Shown piece after piece: positions 1-11,262 of a stretch of DNA of 64,000 nucleotides. The notes below the pieces were generated by a model. It had not been told where the DNA came from, searched no databases, and saw nothing but the letters and a program-made list of their open reading frames with translations. The stretch lies in the NCBI RefSeq assembly GCF_019175385.1, contig NC_083341.1, positions 16,810,203 through 16,874,202 on the forward strand, in the 5' to 3' direction. Position 1 is the first letter of the stretch; every line of letters begins with the position of its first letter. Source of the DNA: Lycium barbarum. Its lineage: Eukaryota > Streptophyta > Magnoliopsida > Solanales > Solanaceae. The translations under genes and the position numbers were made by a program.

Positions 1-235
1 ACCCCCGTCCTACCACCCACCCCCACCCCAATTACCCCACTCCTCTGCCACCCACCTCCACCACCCACTACCTCTCACCACCGCCCAACCACCCCACAAC
101 AACTTACCCCCACCCTCATCCCACACTACCCACCCCTCCACCATTCCTGCCCACTACCCCTCACCACCACGCAACCCCACCCCCACCCTACTACCCACTA
201 CCCCCACTCTCATCTCACACCACCCACTACCTACT
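1..235. repeat. C-rich low-complexity tract (CCACC-type)
   Basis: The first 235 bases are almost free of G on this strand and are built of imperfect CCACCC, CACTACC and CCCCACC words. There is no regular period and no open frame of note. This is simple or low-complexity DNA, possibly the edge of a repeat that starts before the window. Confidence 0.7.
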
Positions 236-570
236 TATTTTTGAAGTTCCTATTTTATTCTTTACCTGAGTTTTATTAATTACATATAAATTATTTCTAA
301 TTAAGAGTTAAGAGTATTTTAGTAAACTTACAAGTTATTATACAGTACCATACAGTCAAACCAAACAATACAAATGTTATTAAACCACAACAAACGATAC
401 AGTCTATCTAAACATTGTATTAATTAATACAGTACAATGTAATACAACACCATACTGTACCATACTATACTGTACATTAATGAACCACGGGAAACAACCA
501 TCCAAACAGAGGGTTAGAGGAAATGCGAAAACACAAGTAAGAAGTGTAAGGTAGAGTCTCTTTTTCTTGT
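236..570. other. AT-rich spacer with a possible decayed MITE (about 340-515)
   Basis: No gene is visible. From about 340 to 515 the sequence repeats words such as ATACAGTA, CCATACTGTA and AATACAATG in both orientations and ends in CAACCATCCAAACA. This resembles palindromic plant MITEs, but no clean terminal inverted repeat or target duplication could be found, so it is only a candidate. Confidence 0.3.
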
Positions 571-972
571 AGCCTGTTTGGCCAAGCTTATTCTCCCCCC
601 CCCCCCCCCCCCCCCCCCTCCTCTCAAAATACTTATTATTTCAATATGCGTTTAGTTGAAAAAAAGTGAGGTGTTTGGCCAAGCTTTTGAGAGAAAATAA
701 GTGTTTCTGGGGAGTAGCAGAAACAGTTTTTCAGAAACTAAAAAAAAATAGTTTTTGCCCAAAAGCACTTTTTTGAAAAGTACTTTTGAAAAAAATACAC
801 ATAGAAACATTTTTTAAAAGTTTGATCAAACATTAATTGCTGCTCAAAAGTGCTTTTTAAATTAATTGGCCAACACAAACCGTTTTTCACCAAAAGTACT
901 TTTTTGAAAAGCACTTTCTTTTAAAAGTACTTTTTAAAATAAGCTGATTTTTGAAGGTCGGCCAAACAGGCT
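571..972. mobile_element. MITE with 13-bp inverted termini, contains a 24-base C run
   Basis: The element starts AGCCTGTTTGGCC and ends with its exact reverse complement GGCCAAACAGGCT. The interior has internal palindromic words (AAGCACTTTTTTGAAAAGTACTTTT and similar) and no coding capacity, as expected of a non-autonomous DNA transposon. A run of 24 C lies at 595-618 near the left end. A target-site duplication is not obvious, so the superfamily is unassigned. It ends 9 bases before the copia LTR that follows. Confidence 0.65.
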
Positions 973-981
973 ATTAATCTC

Positions 982-1150
982 TGTGATAGATTATGTAAAT
1001 ATTAATTAGAATATTTTGTAGTCTACTATTTTAGGTTAGAAATATTTTGTATATTGTGTAATCTCCTATTTTAGGTTAGAATATTATTCTCCTATTTTGT
1101 ATATAAACCAATTCAAGTAATGAAAGGATTCAAGGAAAATATTTCTTACA
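982..1150 (+). repeat. 5' LTR of copia A (169 bp)
   Basis: The segment begins TGTGATAGATTATGTAA and ends TTTCTTACA directly before the PBS, so it has TG...CA ends. It contains TATATAAA at about 1099, a plausible TATA box. It resembles the LTR of copia B at 9905-10081 read on the minus strand (TGTTAGATTATGTAA ... TTCTCTTACA). Confidence 0.85.
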
Positions 1151-1162
1151 TGGTATCAGATT
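1151..1162 (+). other. Primer-binding site of copia A
   Basis: TGGTATCAGATT follows the LTR end directly. It matches the initiator tRNA-Met PBS (TGGTATCAGAGC) except in the last two bases. Confidence 0.85.
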
Positions 1163-1248
1163 AGGGTTTCTTTCTTCTTCCTCCTTCCGCTACGCCCTAA
1201 ATCCCTATTTTTCTTCCCTATGCCGTCGCCTCCTTCTCTTTTTTTCCC

Positions 1249-2345
1249 ATGGCCGACGCACCTACCACCCCGGCTAAGCCCACGTTCCACCCGGCCCTCG
1301 CGGTCTCCAATATCAAGAATCACATCTCTGTTACTCTTGAGATGGAAAACTCACAATACGGTACATGGGCCGAGCTTTTCAAAATTCATGCTCGTTCTCA
1401 CAAGGTCCTTCATCACATCATTCCGCCACCTAAAGGTAAGGAGAAGCCGGCTCCCAAAACTGATGAGGAATTGAATTATGGACCACCATTGACGCCACCG
1501 TGCTTTAATGGATTTATTCGACAATTTTGAATGATTTGTTGTACACTATCATCGAACCAGACGCTACTGCCATGGACTCTTGGGATCGCTTGTGTGATAT
1601 CTTCCAAGATCATCAAACTTCTCATGCGGTGACTCTCGAACAAGAATTCACGACGACTCGTATGAAGGATTTTCCCAATGCCTCTTCCTATTGTCAACGT
1701 CTTAAGAGCCTTGCCGATCAACTGAAAAACGTCGGGGCTCCCGTGACGAATAGCCGCCTTATCCTTCAACTGGTCTCGGGTCTCACTGAAGCGTACAAAG
1801 GGGTTGGAACACAAATTCGCCATGCCAAGCCGCTCCCCCCATTCACTGAGGCTCGATCTTCCCTTGTTTTGGAAGAACGTGAACTTGCGAGTATGGTGTC
1901 TCACGGGTCAAGTTCGGCTATGGTGGCCTCGGTCGACGACGCACCACTCTCCTCGGACAACACAAGCTTACGTCGAGGGAAATCAAAAAATTCCCGCGGC
2001 CAAAATTCTGGAATTGGCCGAAAGGGGCGCTCAGGCCGCTGCTCAGGCAGCGGCAAAATCACCGGTGACCGCGGTAATTCTGCCCGAAGCAGTAGCGGTA
2101 AGCAGCAGTGGACTGCCGGCCAGCAGCAATGGGCTGGCCACTGGCAGTGGGTCCTCCAGCCCCGCTGGGCTGCTCCCCCCCCCCCTGTCCGTACCCGACA
2201 GCTTTTTGGGCTCGTCTACCGCCAGTCCCGCCACGGAAACAGAGTATTTTGGGCTCTCCTCCAGCTCAGCAGCTCTACACGGTGGCAGTGGCCCCTTCTG
2301 GGTCGTATGTTCCAACCGACATTGAGTCTGCCATGCACACCATGA
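1249..2345 (+). pseudogene. copia A gag (frameshifted)
   Basis: Gag packages the element RNA into virus-like particles in the cytoplasm. The N-terminal part reads from 1249 (MADAPTTP...; NIKNHISVTLEMENSQYGTW) and is lost to a frameshift near 1500. The rest reads from 1527 in another frame and includes WDRLCDIFQDHQTSHA and the typical copia gag stretch LKSLADQLKNVGAPV. After about 1960 it becomes a low-complexity Ser/Gly/Arg region and the frame slips again near 2100-2300. The N-terminus matches the gag piece of copia B at 45217-45757. The domain resembles the UBN2/retrotran_gag family. Not functional as it stands. Confidence 0.8.
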
Positions 2346-3724
2346 CCTTGAACCCGCCCGATCAAAATTGGTACATGGACACCGGGGCCACTTCTCATAT
2401 GACATCCTCGGACGGTAATCTCTTGTCTTATATTAATTTGAGCAATCAAAATAATGGTATTGTTGTGGGAAATGTTCATTCGATTCCAATTCGTAGTTGT
2501 GGTCATACTAGTTTGCCTCCCCCAAACCCCTTTTTATCCTTACACAATTTCTTACATGCTCCTAAGCTCATTAAAAATTTAATCTCAGAACGGAAGTTTA
2601 CTATTGATAATTCTGCGTCTGTTGATTTTGATCCATATGGGTTTTTTGTGAAGGATTTTCAGACGGGGATGCCACTAATGCGGTGTGATAGTCAGGGAGA
2701 TCTTTATCCGGTCACCACCATCAAATATCCAACCACCACTCCTTCAACCTTTGCGGCGTTGTCTTCTCCTTTTTGGCATGCTCGCTTGGGTCATCCGGGA
2801 AGTTCTATCTTAGAATGTCTTAGGGTCAATAAAAGCATTGAATGTAATAAATCTAGTCTTTCTAGTATTTGTCGTTCTTGCGTTCTTGGTAAACAGTTGC
2901 TGTTTGATTCTTCTATTTCCGAAACTTTGATGCCATTTGATATTATTCATAGTGATTTGTGGATCTCTCCCGTGTTAAGTTCATTGGGTCATCGATATTA
3001 TGTTCTTTTTATGGATGATTTTTCGAAGTTTTTTTGGACTTTTCCTTTGGCTAAGAAATTTGATGTCTATCCGAAATTCTTAGCTTTAAAAATCCACACT
3101 CATACTCAATTTGAACGTCATATTAAAAATGTCCAATGTGATAATGGGAGGGAATATGATAATGGTCAATTCGGGAAATTTTGTGAGTCTAATGGGATGT
3201 CATTTCGTCTTTCTTGTCCACATTCACAAAATGGGAAAGCCGAAAGAAAAATCCGTTCTATTAATAATATCACTCAGACTCTTCTTGCTCATGCTTCTCT
3301 CCCTCCTTCGTTCTGGCATCACGCCTTACAAATGGCAACATATCTTCTTAATATTTTACCAAGTAAATTATTAGGTCACGTTTCTCCTCTTCAAGTGCTA
3401 TACCAAAGAAAGCCATCTTACTCTCATCTTCGGGTTTTTGGGTGTTTATGCTATCCCCTCGTTCCTTCTCCGACTATCCACAAATTGCAAGCCCGGTCTA
3501 CACCGTGTGTCTTTTTGGGGTATCCTACGAATCACAGAGGATATAAGTGTTATGATTTATCGTCCCATAAAATCATTATTTCTCGTCACGTGATTTTTGA
3601 TGAGAATGTCTTCCCCTTTTCCAATTTACATTCTCCCACTTCTATTACTTATGAGTTTTTGGACGATGGCATTTCCCCATTGTGGTTGCATCACTTGGCT
3701 TCATCTGCCCCCCTCCCACCGTGA
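2330..3724 (+). pseudogene. copia A protease and integrase
   Basis: This part of pol is open in one frame that extends from 2108 to 3724. The aspartic protease active site is NWYMDTGATSHMT near 2367. The GAG-pre-integrase domain follows (HARLGHPGSS; C..C pair in SICRSCVLGKQ). The integrase core shows HSDLW, CDNGREYD and NGKAERK, so the D, D and E catalytic residues all remain. Compared with copia B, two residues are missing just before the NGKAERK motif. The C-terminal part carries FGCLCYP and CVFLGYP. The product would cut and join element cDNA into the genome. The frame ends where a proline-rich linker begins. Confidence 0.85.
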
Positions 3725-3850
3725 CCCAGCCCGCTGCCCAGTCCCCTCCCACCATGACCCAGCCCGCTGCCCAGTCCCCTCCCACCGTGACCCAGCAACC
3801 CGCTGCCCAGTCCCCTTCCACCGTGACCCAGCCCGCTGCCCCTCTCCCCT
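3711..3850 (+). repeat. 33-bp minisatellite in the pol linker
   Basis: About four copies of a 33-base unit encode PAAQSPPTVTQ between integrase and reverse transcriptase. One copy carries an extra CAA triplet. Copia B has a Pro-rich linker at the same place (14520-14652 and after 33500), but without the same clean array. Confidence 0.8.
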
Positions 3851-3909
3851 CCATTGGCAGTCCCCTCCCACCGTCACCCCAGCCTCCCCTTTCTACCAAT
3901 CCGACCCGA

Positions 3910-4757
3910 ATGGTGACCCGGAGTCAGCATGGTATTTTTAAGCCAAAACACACGTTTAACTTGAATACCATGGTTACGAAATCCCCTCTCCCTCGTAACC
4001 CTGTGACCGCCCTTCTCGACCCGAGTTGGAAAATGACTATGGATGATGAATTTAATGCTCTTTTTAAAAATAAGACGTGGGACTTGGTGCCCGTCCACCT
4101 AATGTGAATGTTATTCGTTCTATGTGGATTTTCACTCATAAAGAAAAATCTAATGGTGACTTTGAGAGGCATAAAGCCTGTCTTGTAGGTGATGGTAAGA
4201 CTCAACAGGTTGGCATTGATTGTGGTGAGACCTTCAGTCCAGTGGTCAAGCCGGCTACGATCCGTACCGTTCTCAGTGTTTCCCTATTAAAGAAGTGGCC
4301 TATTCATCAGCTAGATGTCAAGAATGCTTTCTTACATAGTGAGCTCAAGGAAACAGTGTATATGCATCAACCTCTGGGTTTCAGAGATCCCACTCATCCG
4401 AATTATGTATGTTTACTCCGTAAGTCCTTATATGGGCTTAAGCAGGCCCCGAGAGCATGGTACAAGCGTTTTGCAGATTATGTCTCTTCTCTTGGTTTTT
4501 CAAACAGCAGATCTGACAATTCTTTGTTCATCTACAAAAAGGGGTCCGATATGGCATGCATGCTACTTTATGTTGATGATATTATTCTTACTGCTTCCTC
4601 AGATTCTCTCCGATGCTCCATTATGGCTCTCCTTGCCTCGGAATTTGCTATGAAGGATCTGAATCCTTTGAATTATTTCCTTGGCATTCATGTCACTCGA
4701 CATAAGGATGGCATGTTTCTTTCACTACGCAAGTATGCCGAAGAAATCATTGATTGA
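3910..4757 (+). pseudogene. copia A reverse transcriptase (RVT_2)
   Basis: The domain begins MVTRSQHGIFKP, a hallmark just upstream of copia RT, and continues DPSWKMTMDDEFNALFKNKTWDLVP before a frameshift near 4100. It resumes with NVIRSMWIFTHKEKSNG, includes LDVKNAFLHSELKE and SLYGLKQAPRAWY, and keeps the catalytic YVDD at 4569-4580. It stops at a TGA at 4755-4757 just before RNase H. The enzyme would copy the element RNA into DNA. The two breaks make it non-functional. Confidence 0.85.
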
Positions 4758-4763
4758 GCTGGG

Positions 4764-5474
4764 ATGTCTTCTTGTAAGGCTACTTTTACTCCGGTAGCTA
4801 CTAAACCGAAGGTGAGCGACACATCGGGGGCTCCTTATAATGACCCGAATCACTATCGCAGTCTCGCAGGTGCCCTTCAGTATCTTACTTTCACGAGGTC
4901 GGATATCTCTTATGCTGTTCAACAGGTATGCTTACACATGCATGCACCGCGACAGGTTCATATGCATGCACTTAAGCGTATCATCCGTTACATTCAGGGT
5001 ACACTTGACTATGGTTTGCATCTTTATCCATCCTCAGTTACGGACCTTCTTTCCTACATTGATGCGGATTGGGGGGGCTGCCTTGACACACGTCGGTCAA
5101 CGTCTGGTTACTGTGTCTTTCTTGGGGATAACTTGATATCGTGGTCTTCGAAACGCCAACCTACCCTTTCTCGTTCGAGTGCTGAGGCGGAGTATAGAGG
5201 GGTTGTTAATGTTGTCTCCAAGTCCTGCTGGCTTCGCAATCTTCTGTTGAAATTACATTGTCCTATTCATAAGGCTATGATGGTATATTGTGACAATGTG
5301 AGTGCCATTTATCTTTCGGGAAATCCGGTGTAACATCAGCGCACCAAACACGTTGAAATGGACATTCACTTTGTTCGTGAGAAGGTTGCGCGCGGACAGG
5401 TTCATGTCCTTCATGTTCCTTCCCGCTATCAGATTGCCGATATTTTCACCAAGGGACTACCACAGGTCTTATTT
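4764..5474 (+). pseudogene. copia A RNase H, truncated
   Basis: The region reads RSLAGALQYLTFTRSDISYA, YIDADWGGCLDTRRS, SSAEAEYRG and VYCDNVSAIYLSGNPV, the standard copia RNase H with its Asp and Glu residues. A TAA at 5331-5333 replaces the Gln of the expected NPVQHQRTKH. The frame then continues HQRTKHVEMDIHFVRE and PSRYQIADIFTKGLPQ to about 5474, where homology ends in poly-T. It would degrade the RNA strand of the RNA-DNA hybrid. Confidence 0.85.
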
Positions 5475-7979
5475 GATTTTTTTTTTAAAAAAAAATATAT
5501 ATTTTTTTAAAAATTCCGGAAAAAAAAACAAAAAATATATGAACATCCGTCATGTTTCGTAATATATCATTATGTTTTGTAAATAAGAAAAACTATCGTC
5601 ACGTTTCGTAAATATTTCTCCTTAACATGTATATATATGTAGTTTTCCCTATTTTTTAATGATGGTAAATTTATCAACCCTATTTTCTTAATTAATACTT
5701 TGCTTCAAATTTGTCTTAGTTAATACTTTCTACGTCCCGATTTATGTGATACTTTTCACGTTTCGATAGTCAATTTGATCAAACTTTGAAATTAAATTGA
5801 AATAGATTAATTCAATATTATAAGGTTAAAATTTATATATTTAAAAATTACTTGAAAAGTGCTATAAGTTGCAATTTTTCTAGTATCAATTCAGTACCTG
5901 TTATGGTGTGTACCTCAAACTCCACTCCACATACTAGTATACTACTGATTGGCTAATTGATTTTGCACCAACTTATTTTTAAATTTATTTTGGCAGGTTT
6001 TTATATCAATTAGAGAAATCTGACATCGAAAGCAAGTTTATTCTTTTTTTACCTACTTATTAGTAGGGGTGTAATTTCATTATTTTCAGTGCGGTGGTGT
6101 CTATTCTGAATTTAGATTTTGGAGAATCACCATTCTCTCAGCCTAACTCGTTTGTTTGGATTTGGACATCTCTTAAATTCATGGCACTTTTCACTATATG
6201 AATCTCTCAGATTAGTATGAACGAACAATTTAGGTATTGTTTTGGAATATTTTAAGTCCTATAATTTCTTTTTCGTTTTGTTCAAAATTATTTTGCTGTA
6301 TACAATGGGAATTAGCGGATGAATCTTGATTTCTGTAGTACTAAGCCCGTACAAGCTTTTTGCCCCTTCAATTTTTTGTATATTGTTTCGTCTTTACTAA
6401 GAGCATTGTCTCTTTGTTAGATGGCTTACATGTTGATTCTGGAAGAGTGTTTTGTTTGTTTCCACATGGAACTACTTGAGATACGATGATTCTTTGCAAA
6501 CATTGATAATCATAAAATGGTTTGTTGATTTAGAAACTAGTCTCGACGACCTTTAATTGGATACGTAATTCACCACGGAACTGGTCATACACAGGTAGAT
6601 AAGCTTGTTTGAAATTGAACCCTGTGCGAGTACAATGAGATTCCCCTGGTAATTGCATTTAATATTCATGTTATCTTCTTGTGAATGGAAGGGACCTCGT
6701 TGAGTTGGCTGAACTTCAAGATTCTTTGTTATAGCTGCATAATTGCTTAAGGTATTCCTGCTTATCTATTTCTATCCAGAAACTCTAATAAAGCTTCTCT
6801 ATTAAAGTACGTACTGCTTACAGTTGTAGTGTAGCTAATATTTTTGTGAATACTTGCAAAGAGCAGATGAGTTGGTGAGACACAGTAACCTTGATCATCA
6901 GTAGATATAGGGTGAGTATCTACATTCATTTAAAATGCAACTAACCAAGAAAAATCTCATCTTTCTTTGCATTCCAGCAATGCTACTTCCCTTTCTATAT
7001 GCTTTATGAAACAATTCTGATGTTGAATTGGCATAGTTTGTGTTCTTTTTTTTTTCGAATCTTGTTATTTGAGAATATAAATTTTTGGCAATTACGGACT
7101 TAAGGATTTACACGATTTCTGACCTAGAAACTCCAGTTATCAAACACTCAGAAGAATGCAACTTACGAAGTTGGTGGTATTTTCTTAGTGTTGTGCTTCG
7201 AAGCTTATTTTTTGAATGGTTTGTGCTCATTTAGTACATACATCAAATTAAAAATCTTAAGATCTTAAAGAAGCAAGTTATATCTGGCATACTCTTACCT
7301 AGCAAAGAGACTGTTGTGCAGTTTAAACACGACAAAAAATTCCCAACTAGTTAACGTATAGAACTCTTCTGGTGTGAATTTCATTTGTGTATATACACAT
7401 TAGATGTATGATCCATTCATATTTTGTGCAAACAGAAGGTGGCAGTCCTGCTGAATCAGGAGGTTTCAATGATGTTTCTTGGTGAGATGATTGATGGAGT
7501 ATCATAAGATATTATTTACTGTTCACTTTCTCTTGGACGTTCACAAGAAACATTGCCTTCCATGCATTTGACACAATCTACTAATGGCTCTCAACTTACT
7601 ATAGCAAGGACTTTCTTCGTGTAGGTTATTCACCAGAGACCTGGTACTGGAAAAGCATCGGAGCACTTCTCGGGTTTCACTTCTCTTCAACGTCCACTGA
7701 CGACTACGATCACTATCCAGTCTCACATAACTAAATTTTCTCTTCAATTTTTTTCATCCATGTTGTAGAGAGTTATTATATTGTGGATTTGCAGGGACAT
7801 GATGAAACTATAATTTCTCTTGTAAAAGCATACGGATATGCTTGAGTAGAAATAGAACAACATTTTTCTATTTTAATTAATGATATTGTTGAACCTTCAA
7901 TTATGTTTTCTTACTAATGTATAGCGTTTATTAAAACAATTGAAAATCTTTTGCTATATTTCATGCTAAAAATATGAAT
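5475..7979. other. AT-rich spacer with no recognised gene
   Basis: From the copia A breakpoint onwards the sequence is AT-rich with poly-T/poly-A patches (5475-5540), and every frame is short. A Stowaway-like fragment is listed separately. I recognise no exon, tRNA or LTR in the remaining 2 kb. A decayed transposon interior or an old intron is possible but not supported by any motif. Confidence 0.5.
5725..5900. mobile_element. Stowaway-like MITE fragment
   Basis: TACTTTCTACGTCCCGATTT followed by ATGTGATACTTTTCACGTTTCG resembles the left end of plant Stowaway elements (CTCCCTCCGTCCCAATTTATGTGA type). The right terminal repeat is not seen, so the copy is decayed or truncated. Confidence 0.4.
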
Positions 7980-8544
7980 TCTTAGCTACGATATATAAAT
8001 TCTTGTGGCAAATTCTCCAATTTGTAGCTATGAGATTTGTGGATTTCTATCTAAAAATATGGCTTCTTAGCTACAACATAAAAGAGCTCGTGGCAAACAC
8101 TTCAATGTATTGCTATGAATTTTTGAATTCATAGCTAAACGCAGGTACTATTGCCACGAGAGTAAATTATAAGTTTAGCCACAAAATCTGAATTTGCATG
8201 GCAAATAAATTATTTTTTTTTTGCTACGACATTAAGAACCTTGTGGCTGTGTTAAAAGATAGCCACAGATTTGATTGGTCGTGGCAGAAGAATAGAATTA
8301 TTTGATACAAATATATTTTTCATGGCAAAAATTGTTTTATCATTATAGCTACAACACAAGACTTTTGTGGCAATAAGTATTAGGCCTTAGCCACGGAGCA
8401 TGTAAAGTTTGTAGGTAACTTTTAGCTACGCTACATTTTACTACGAATGCTACAAAAAAAATTGTGGCTAAAGTGTTTAGCCATGGAAAATTTCATATTT
8501 AGCTACAACGTATTTCGTAGCTATAGATACATTCTGTTGTAGTG
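7980..8544. mobile_element. CACTA-like transposon terminus with subterminal repeats
   Basis: The right edge reads ATTCTGTTGTAGTG; its reverse complement, CACTACAACAGAAT, is a typical CACTA (CMC/EnSpm) terminal sequence. Inside it, words such as TAGCTACRA, TAGCCACRR, GTGGCAA and CCACGAG recur in both orientations every 30-60 bases, the usual subterminal transposase-binding pattern. I could not find the partner CACTACAAC end to the left, nor transposase coding sequence. It may be a deleted element or a one-ended remnant. Confidence 0.55.
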
Positions 8545-9191
8545 TGTTCATGGTTCAGTTTGAGTCGGTTTTAGGTTAAAACCAAAACCAAGTCATTCTA
8601 GTCGGTTTTTAAAATTCTTCAAACCAAATCAAACCAAATATAATACATATCCATCGATTTGGCTGTAGTCGGTTTGGATCAATTTTTTGATTTTTAAAGA
8701 AAACTAACGTTATTTCCCTCTTACATGTTTTTTTTCCTACAATTAGGAGAGAATTTTCTATCATTTATTTCAGTTTCTGTCGCTAGTCATTTTGTTGGCC
8801 TAGAATTTTGCTATGTATTACAATCACTGCATAACTTCTTTCTAAGCAAAAGGATCCCTAAGTATGTTTAAGGATAATCTTTTCTGGTCTAACTTTGTGT
8901 TTGATATTCTTTTCTCCAGGTTACACGACGACTGAAGCGGGGTGTCCAAAGTCGAGATGAGTTCTTTGCAATACGTGCACCAACATATATTTTAAGATTC
9001 CTTCAATTTGCTTTTCCAATTACAATTTCTTCTCAAGGTCCCAATCAATATATCAGATGGAATTCATGATGTAGAACAGCTTGTACAGCTCAAGTATGGA
9101 GTTATTAGCTTGATGGTTCTGTAATGTCATTATGACACTCATGTTTCTGGGGCACATTCAGACTCCTCTAAAATCTGTATGAACTAACCTA
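8545..9191. other. Spacer, nothing recognised
   Basis: No gene, repeat family or RNA is recognisable. A short stretch at 8560-8700 repeats the words AACCAAA and TCGGTTT in both orientations, which hints at an old palindromic element. Confidence 0.4.
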
Positions 9192-9702
9192 TGTTGCTTG
9201 GACTCTTCACTTTCGGTGCCGCACCCGTGTCGACACGATAGGGTGTGGGATCCGTACCCGATTTGGTCAACCAAATTTGGGTACCTTGACCAAAATTGAA
9301 GGAGAAATTCCAGACAAATTCAATGATTTATGTAATCAAAACAAAAGTTACGGTTAATTGAAGAAAATGGAATAACTTGTAAGTAGAAATTTCTCTGTCA
9401 CTCCTTTTCTTTTATCTCCTTCCGAGATTCCCCTCTTAATCAATGTATCATCCTCAAGTTTTCCGCATAATATCTCATCATATACCTTTTATAACTCTAT
9501 ATTTAGAATTTTGAATTATTTTTTGCCGAATCCCGGCACCCATATCCATACCTAGATCTGTACTCACGAATCTTAAAATTTAGATCATGACGAATCCAAC
9601 CTCTAGATCCTTACCCGTATCTGACATCCGCACTTGAGTCCGAGCAACACAACCTCTAGATCCTTACCCGTATCTGACACCCGCACTTGAGTCCGAGCAA
9701 CA
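9192..9702. mobile_element. Inverted-repeat element (TGTTGCTYGGACTC ends) with duplicated right terminus
   Basis: The left end TGTTGCTTGGACTC is answered by GAGTCCGAGCAACA at 9689-9702, with more inverted similarity inward (GTGTCGACACGA / ATCCGTACCC versus CTTACCCGTATCTGACAC). The last 52 bases (9651-9702) are a near-exact tandem copy of 9599-9650, so the terminus is present twice. No coding capacity. This looks like a non-autonomous DNA element or fold-back MITE. Confidence 0.65.
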
Positions 9703-9904
9703 TATCTATGAACCAAGGGCCATTGTGGTACATTTGCCTTATAAACTTTTCAATCCAAGTGCATTTCCAATTTTTGAAAAGAAAAGGGGAGAAAGTTAAG
9801 AAACCAAGACGTCTCTCTGCAGAACTGTTGGCTGTGGCATGAACATGTCCACTGAATCATCAGATTTCCCTTTGAAAGGAAAAAATGTGTTCCATGAAGG
9901 TCAC

Positions 9905-10081
9905 TGTAAGAGAATGTTTTCCTTGATTATTCAGTTCCCTTGAATGGGTTGATATACATGATTTACAACATAATTGTATGCTACAAATTAGGAACTAATT
10001 TGACTAAATAATTCTAACATATGCTATCCTAAAATAGAAGATTACAAAATATATTTGACTAAATAATTACATAATCTAACA
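9905..10081 (-). repeat. 3' LTR of copia B (177 bp)
   Basis: On the minus strand it begins TGTTAGATTATGTAATTATT and ends CATTCTCTTACA. It is preceded by the purine tract GCGGGGGTG (10082-10090), the expected PPT position, overlapping the end of the RNase H frame. It matches the ends of the copia A LTR. Confidence 0.85.
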
Positions 10082-10738
10082 CACCCCCGCAGTCGAAGCG
10101 GGAGGTTTATGAACGATTAGACTGTCCCGAAAATCATCAAATAGTACGCGCGGAAGACCTTTGGTGAAGATGTCAGCAATCTGATAACGGGACGGAACAT
10201 GTAGGACACGAACTTCGCCACATCTAACCTTTTCACGAACAAAGTGAATGTCCATTTCAATATGCTTGGTACGTTGATGTTGTACCGGATTTCCAGACAA
10301 GTAAATGGCTCTCACATTATCACAATATACCAAAGTTGCTTTACGAATAGGACAATTGAGTTCAAGCAACAGATTACGAATCCAACAAGATTCAGAGACA
10401 ACATTAGCAACCCCTCTGTATTCTGCTTCAGCACTTGACTTGGATAGAGTAGGTTGGGGCTTGGAAGACCAAGAAATCAAATTATCCCCAAGATAGACAC
10501 AATAACCCGATGTGGAGCGTCGAGTGTCTGGACATCCTTCCCAATCAGCATCTGTATATGATAGTAGTGACTGTAGAGAGGATTTGTATAAATGTGTGCC
10601 AAAGTCAATCGTACCTCGAATGTAACGCAAAATGCGTTTTAATGCTTCCATATGCTGGACTTTGGGGTCATGCATAAACAAGCAAACCTGTTGAACGGCG
10701 TATGATATGTCCGGCCGAGTGAATGTCAAGCATTGCAA
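10082..10738 (-). pseudogene. copia B RNase H
   Basis: The frame is open from 10738 down to its stop at 10076-10078. It carries CLTFTRPDISYAVQQV, YTDADWEGCPDTRRS, SSAEAEYRG, VYCDNVRAIYLSGNPVQ and QRTKHIEMDIHFVRE, then PSRYQIADIFTKGLPR and a terminal HKPPASTAGVC. It keeps the Gln where copia A has a stop. It is separated from RT by one frameshift near 10735. This is the best preserved RNase H in the window, but it lacks an intact upstream frame. Confidence 0.85.
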
Positions 10739-11262
10739 AGCACCGCCAGACGATGATACTTCGTAGGATCCTCATACGGGACGCTTGAAGAAGCGCTGAG
10801 TTTGCCTTTTGTGTCAATCAGAGTGGGACAAGGCTTACACTGTGACATAACTGCTCTGTCAAGAATATCCTCTACATAAGAACTCTGAGACATAAAGAGA
10901 TTATTTTTGTCCCAGGAGACAGCAATCCCCAAAAAATAGCTCAATGGACCCAAGTCTTTCATTGCAAATTCTGTAGCTAACTTGGACATAATACCGAGTC
11001 TGAGAGAGTCTGAAGATGCAGTTAGAATAATATCATCCACATATAACAAAATGTAAGCCATGTCTTTTCCACGACAATAAGTGAAGAGAGAGTTGTCAGA
11101 TGTACTATGCGAGAAACCAATGGTCGCCACATATTCAGCAAAACGTTGATACCAAGCCCATGGTGCCTGCTTCAAACCATAAAGAGACTTACGTAAGAGA
11201 CAGACATGATCAGGACGAGCAGGATCCCGGAATCCCAGAGGCTGATAAATATAGACGGTCTC
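10726..11262 (-). pseudogene. copia B reverse transcriptase, C-terminal part
   Basis: From the solo-LTR junction at 11262 the frame reads YIYQPLGFRDPARPDH, LLRKSLYGLKQAPWAWY and LLYVDDIILTAS, with the YVDD codons at 11032-11043. It ends TKYHRLAVLCNA after a frameshift. It continues the RT begun at 14060-14517. The break at 11262/14060 carries the TSD GTCTC, so the gap is an insertion and not a deletion. Confidence 0.85.

Larger units (their letters stand above)
982..5474 (+). mobile_element. Ty1/copia retrotransposon A, 3'-truncated
   Basis: The order is 5' LTR (982-1150), PBS complementary to initiator tRNA-Met (1151-1162), gag, protease, integrase, reverse transcriptase and RNase H, which is the Ty1/copia order. 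The frame is broken several times (near 1480-1530, 2100-2330, 3720, 4100, 4755 and a stop at 5333). Sequence similar to copia B stops near 5474 inside the last codons of RNase H, where a poly-T/poly-A stretch begins. No PPT or 3' LTR is present. The very short LTR (169 bp) suggests an Ale-like lineage, but I am not sure of that. Closest relative in the window: copia B on the minus strand. Confidence 0.9.
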
